From: Lachnospiraceae bacterium
Lineage (GTDB): Bacteria; Bacillota; Clostridia; Lachnospirales; Lachnospiraceae
Assembly: GCA_024695605.1 (NCBI GenBank)
Contig: JAILHW010000178.1
Coordinates: 1 to 45,997 of the forward strand
Direction: 5' to 3'
Length of the DNA: 45,997 nucleotides
Below the pieces are notes generated by a model that was not told the origin of the DNA, searched no databases, and saw only the letters and a list, made by a program, of their open reading frames with translations. Shown one piece after another: positions 43,426 to 45,997 of this stretch. Position numbers and translations under genes: made by a program. Every line of letters starts with the position of its first letter. Position 1 is the first letter of the stretch.

Positions 43426-43806
43426 ATGATGATGATAGACATTGATTTTAACAGCGAAGAAGCGCTTTATATGCAGCTTTGCAACCAGATCATTCTCGGG
43501 ATCGCCACCTCCCAGTTTCAGGAGGGAGAGGTGCTTCCGAGTGTGAGAAGTCTGGCGGACAGTGTGGGCATCAATATGCACACGGTCAATAAAGCCTATA
43601 CCGTTTTAAGACAGGAAGGCTTTGTGAAGGTGGACAGACGCCGGGGAGCGGTGATCGCAGTGGATATCGACACCCTCAAGGCGCAGGCCGCGGTGGAAAA
43701 GGAGCTGCGTGTTTTGCTGGCAAGAGCGCTGTGTCAGGGGATCGAAAAGGAAACCCTGCACAAAATGGTCGATCAGATCTGTGAGGAATACGGTCCGGCT
43801 AAATAA
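43426..43806 (+). CDS. GntR-family regulator (YtrA type)
   Basis: A 126-residue protein; ATG 43426 and 43429 both fit GAGGTGA (43414-43420), and the open frame to 43375 overlaps the promoter. The winged HTH is clear: EALYMQLCNQIILGI, LPSVRSLADSVGINMHTV and AYTVLRQEGFVKVDRRRGA. After the HTH only about 50 residues remain, the size of the YtrA subfamily, which lacks a large effector domain. YtrA regulators usually stand before ABC transporter genes; here the next gene is clpC, 29 bp downstream with no promoter between. CtsR, McsA and McsB, the usual clpC partners in Bacilli, are absent. Confidence 0.88.
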   Translation: MMMIDIDFNSEEALYMQLCNQIILGIATSQFQEGEVLPSVRSLADSVGINMHTVNKAYTVLRQEGFVKVDRRRGAVIAVDIDTLKAQAAVEKELRVLLARALCQGIEKETLHKMVDQICEEYGPAK

Positions 43807-43835
43807 TATGCGGGCCAAAGAATAGGAGAACGATT

Positions 43836-45997
43836 ATGGACTATACGGCAAAAGCCAAAGAGGTGCTCAAAGCGGCATCAAAGGCTGCCAGGTCTTATCT
43901 TCAGAATTATGTAGGATGTGAGCATATATTATTGGGTCTTCTGAAGCAGGGTGACGGTATCGCCGCCTGTGCGCTGCAGGATAACGGGGTCAGCTTAAAG
44001 GACCTGGAGGAGCTGATCAAAAACCTCATTGCGCCGCCGACGGATGTGACCGTTATGGACCGGGAAGGCTATTCTCCCCGGGCCAGAGCTGTGCTTGCAG
44101 AAGCAGAAAAACTGGCAGTCCGGTATCATGACAAAGCGGTCGGAACAGAGCATATCCTGATGGGAATCCTCAAAGAGGGAGGGAATGTTGCTGTCCGGCT
44201 TTTGGTTTCTTTAGACGTGAATATCCAAAAGCTCTATGCGGATACCCTGACCGCTATGGGCATAGACAGCCTGAATATGCGCGAGGAGCTGATGTACGGT
44301 CTGGCTGCCTATTCGGGAGAACAGTCAGGATCTGCAACCAAGGTGCTCGATCAGTATTCCAGAGACCTGACAGCCCTTGCAAGAGAGGGCCAGCTGGATC
44401 CTGTTGTGGGACGTGAGGATGAGATCACAAGACTCATTCAGATTCTGTCCAGACGTACCAAAAACAATCCCTGCCTTGTGGGAGAGCCGGGCGTCGGAAA
44501 AACAGCCATCGTCGAGGGACTGGCACAGCGGATCGTAAACGGCGAGGTACCGCCCACGATGGCGGGCAAGCGTCTTGTGACGCTGGATATGTCAGGCATG
44601 GTTGCAGGCAGCAAGTACCGCGGTGAATTCGAGGAGCGGATCAAAAAGGTGACGGCGGAGGTGATCTCCGACGGCAATGTGATCCTGTTCATGGATGAGA
44701 TCCATACCCTGATCGGCGCAGGCGGTGCGGAGGGATCCATTGACGCCTCCAATATCCTAAAGCCCTCTCTGGCAAGAGGTGAGCTGCAGCTCATCGGTGC
44801 CACCACCATTGAGGAGTATCGAAAATACTTAGAGCGGGATGCGGCTTTAGAGCGCAGATTCCAGAAGGTAGATGTAAAGGAGCCGACCATCTCGGAGGCC
44901 ATTGCCATCGTCGATGGCATTAAGCATAAATATGAAGAGCATCACGGCGTTACCATTTCGCCGGAAGCAGTGGAGGCTTCGGTCAAGCTGTCCGCCAGAT
45001 ACATCAACGACCGCAATCTGCCGGATAAGGCGATTGACCTGATCGATGAGGCCGCTTCGGCATTAAGGCTGCAGAAGGTGGCGTTGCCGCCCAAGGCAGA
45101 AAAGCTCAAGGAAGAGATCGAGAAGCTGAATGTGCAGATCGAACGATCCTTAAAGTTCGAGGCCTTTACCCAGGCACACGAGCAAAGATGCAGACAGCAG
45201 GAGTTAGAGACTGCTTACAAAAGAGTGATGGACCGCTTTGCGAAAAAGCAGAGGGAGACCTCCAGAACGGTGACCCAGGATGAGATCGCAGCGGTGGTAT
45301 CCCAGTGGACCAAGGTACCCTTAAAGCAGCTTTCGGAGCAGGAAAGCGAGAGACTGTTAAAGCTTGAGAAGATCCTGCATAAGCGCGTGATCGGCCAGGA
45401 GGATGCCGTTTCGGCCCTTTCCAGGGCTATGAGACGAGGCAGGGTGGGACTTCAGGATCCCAACAGACCGATCGGCTCCTTCCTGTTTTTAGGCCCTACA
45501 GGCGTGGGAAAAACAGAGCTTTCCAAGGCACTGGCCGAGGTGATGTTCGGCTCGGAAAACGAAATGATCCGCGTGGATATGTCGGAGTATATGGAGCCCC
45601 ATTCCGTTGCAAAGATGATCGGCTCACCGCCGGGGTATGTGGGACATGACGAGGGCGGACAGCTGTCCGAGAAGGTCCGCAGAAAGCCCTACAGCGTGGT
45701 GCTGTTTGATGAGATTGAAAAGGCACATCCGGATGTCTTTAACATCCTTTTACAGGTTTTGGATGACGGACATATTTCCGACTCCAAGGGCAGAAAGGTA
45801 AGCTTTAAAAATACCATCATCATTATGACCAGTAACGCAGGTGCTTCCCGGATCGTAGAGCCCAAGAACCTTGGATTTACGGCAGAGAAGAACGCGGAGC
45901 ATGATTACCAGAAGATGAAGAGCGGTGTGATGGAAGAGGTCAAGCGTCTCTTCAAGCCGGAGTTCATCAACCGTATCGATGAGATCATGGTCTTCCA
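43836..45997 (+). CDS. clpC: ClpC-type AAA+ chaperone ATPase (3' end outside window)
   Basis: 720 codons are visible and the frame runs off the window. AGGAGAA precedes the ATG at 43836. Two N-terminal Clp repeats (about 5-145: [25 protein letters not shown]) precede the first AAA domain with Walker A GEPGVGKT (216-223) and Walker [13 protein letters not shown] short linker of about 55 residues ([20 protein letters not shown]) marks a ClpC and not a ClpB protein. The second AAA domain has GPTGVGKT (553-560) and [12 protein letters not shown]. ClpC unfolds substrates for ClpP. No CtsR-type tandem heptad operator is seen upstream; the gene appears to be transcribed with the GntR gene. Confidence 0.95.
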   Translation, partial: MDYTAKAKEVLKAASKAARSYLQNYVGCEHILLGLLKQGDGIAACALQDNGVSLKDLEELIKNLIAPPTDVTVMDREGYSPRARAVLAEAEKLAVRYHDKAVGTEHILMGILKEGGNVAVRLLVSLDVNIQKLYADTLTAMGIDSLNMREELMYGLAAYSGEQSGSATKVLDQYSRDLTALAREGQLDPVVGREDEITRLIQILSRRTKNNPCLVGEPGVGKTAIVEGLAQRIVNGEVPPTMAGKRLVTLDMSGMVAGSKYRGEFEERIKKVTAEVISDGNVILFMDEIHTLIGAGGAEGSIDASNILKPSLARGELQLIGATTIEEYRKYLERDAALERRFQKVDVKEPTISEAIAIVDGIKHKYEEHHGVTISPEAVEASVKLSARYINDRNLPDKAIDLIDEAASALRLQKVALPPKAEKLKEEIEKLNVQIERSLKFEAFTQAHEQRCRQQELETAYKRVMDRFAKKQRETSRTVTQDEIAAVVSQWTKVPLKQLSEQESERLLKLEKILHKRVIGQEDAVSALSRAMRRGRVGLQDPNRPIGSFLFLGPTGVGKTELSKALAEVMFGSENEMIRVDMSEYMEPHSVAKMIGSPPGYVGHDEGGQLSEKVRRKPYSVVLFDEIEKAHPDVFNILLQVLDDGHISDSKGRKVSFKNTIIIMTSNAGASRIVEPKNLGFTAEKNAEHDYQKMKSGVMEEVKRLFKPEFINRIDEIMVF

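Noticed and set aside
43807-43835. CtsR operator before clpC
   Set aside because: The 29-bp gap between the GntR gene and clpC lacks the tandem heptad repeat that CtsR binds.
1-45997. CRISPR array, tRNA, rRNA, phage or conjugative genes
   Set aside because: No regularly spaced repeats, no cloverleaf or conserved rRNA stretch, and no structural, integrase or relaxase gene seen in any gap.

Overview
The window looks like a chromosomal segment of a Gram-positive anaerobe of the class Clostridia, most likely Lachnospiraceae. This rests on moderately high GC coding DNA, strong AGGAGG-type ribosome sites, sigma-A promoters with 16-17 bp spacers, short intrinsic terminators, and familiar family-level content: a Zn-ribbon/TPR membrane protein, a DUF1846 protein, a Cys-less PurF homologue, an HPr-like protein without the active-site His, and surface proteins with single C-terminal-side membrane anchors. 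No plasmid, phage, insertion sequence, CRISPR array, rRNA or tRNA was seen. Genus assignment is not possible from the sequence alone.

Layout. 1-3.5 kb: mgtE, a HAD phosphatase fused to a CPBP membrane protease, and a nitroreductase. 3.47-3.70 kb: a convergent intergenic region with an elaborate nested inverted-repeat element. 3.7-5.6 kb (minus strand): a membrane EAL c-di-GMP phosphodiesterase, the only minus-strand gene. 5.9-10.8 kb: a VanW cell-wall protein, a His-less HPr-like protein, and a nuclease/XPD-type helicase. 10.8-11.5 kb: apparently non-coding. 11.5-17.1 kb: a GH13 amylase directly followed by a MacB-like ABC ATPase, a CARDB-type anchored surface protein and an FtsX-type permease. 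17.2-18.7 kb: an Ala/Lys/Glu-rich coiled-coil protein with a SHOCT end. 18.8-26.0 kb: valS, a FapA/DUF342 protein, folC, a 50-codon ORF overlapping folC, and the Zn-ribbon/TPR protein. 26.1-29.0 kb: a PurF homologue lacking the nucleophilic cysteine, and a DUF1846 protein. 29.0-30.9 kb: an orphan trpF-like gene and an ECF transporter S component behind a structured, terminator-bearing leader. 31.1-38.6 kb: a Nudix-fold protein with a broken Nudix box, pyrF-pyrE, a small membrane protein, an M29 peptidase, and purE-purM-purD. 38.8-43.4 kb: an SH3/glucosaminidase autolysin and a second anchored surface protein. 43.4 kb to the end: a YtrA-type GntR regulator and clpC, cut by the window edge.

The window mixes housekeeping nucleotide, folate and tRNA-charging functions with cell-envelope genes (VanW, CARDB/MacB, glucosaminidase, cohesin-like surface protein). 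The most novel candidates are (i) the leader of the ECF S-component gene, where a long-range stem and an intrinsic terminator compete for the same bases; (ii) the nested inverted-repeat element at 3476-3658; (iii) the MacB-like operon whose third member is a surface CARDB protein; and (iv) several conserved-fold proteins that have lost key catalytic residues (PurF-like, Nudix-like, HPr-like, degenerate GGDEF). All functions are inferred by reading motifs; no database search was run.
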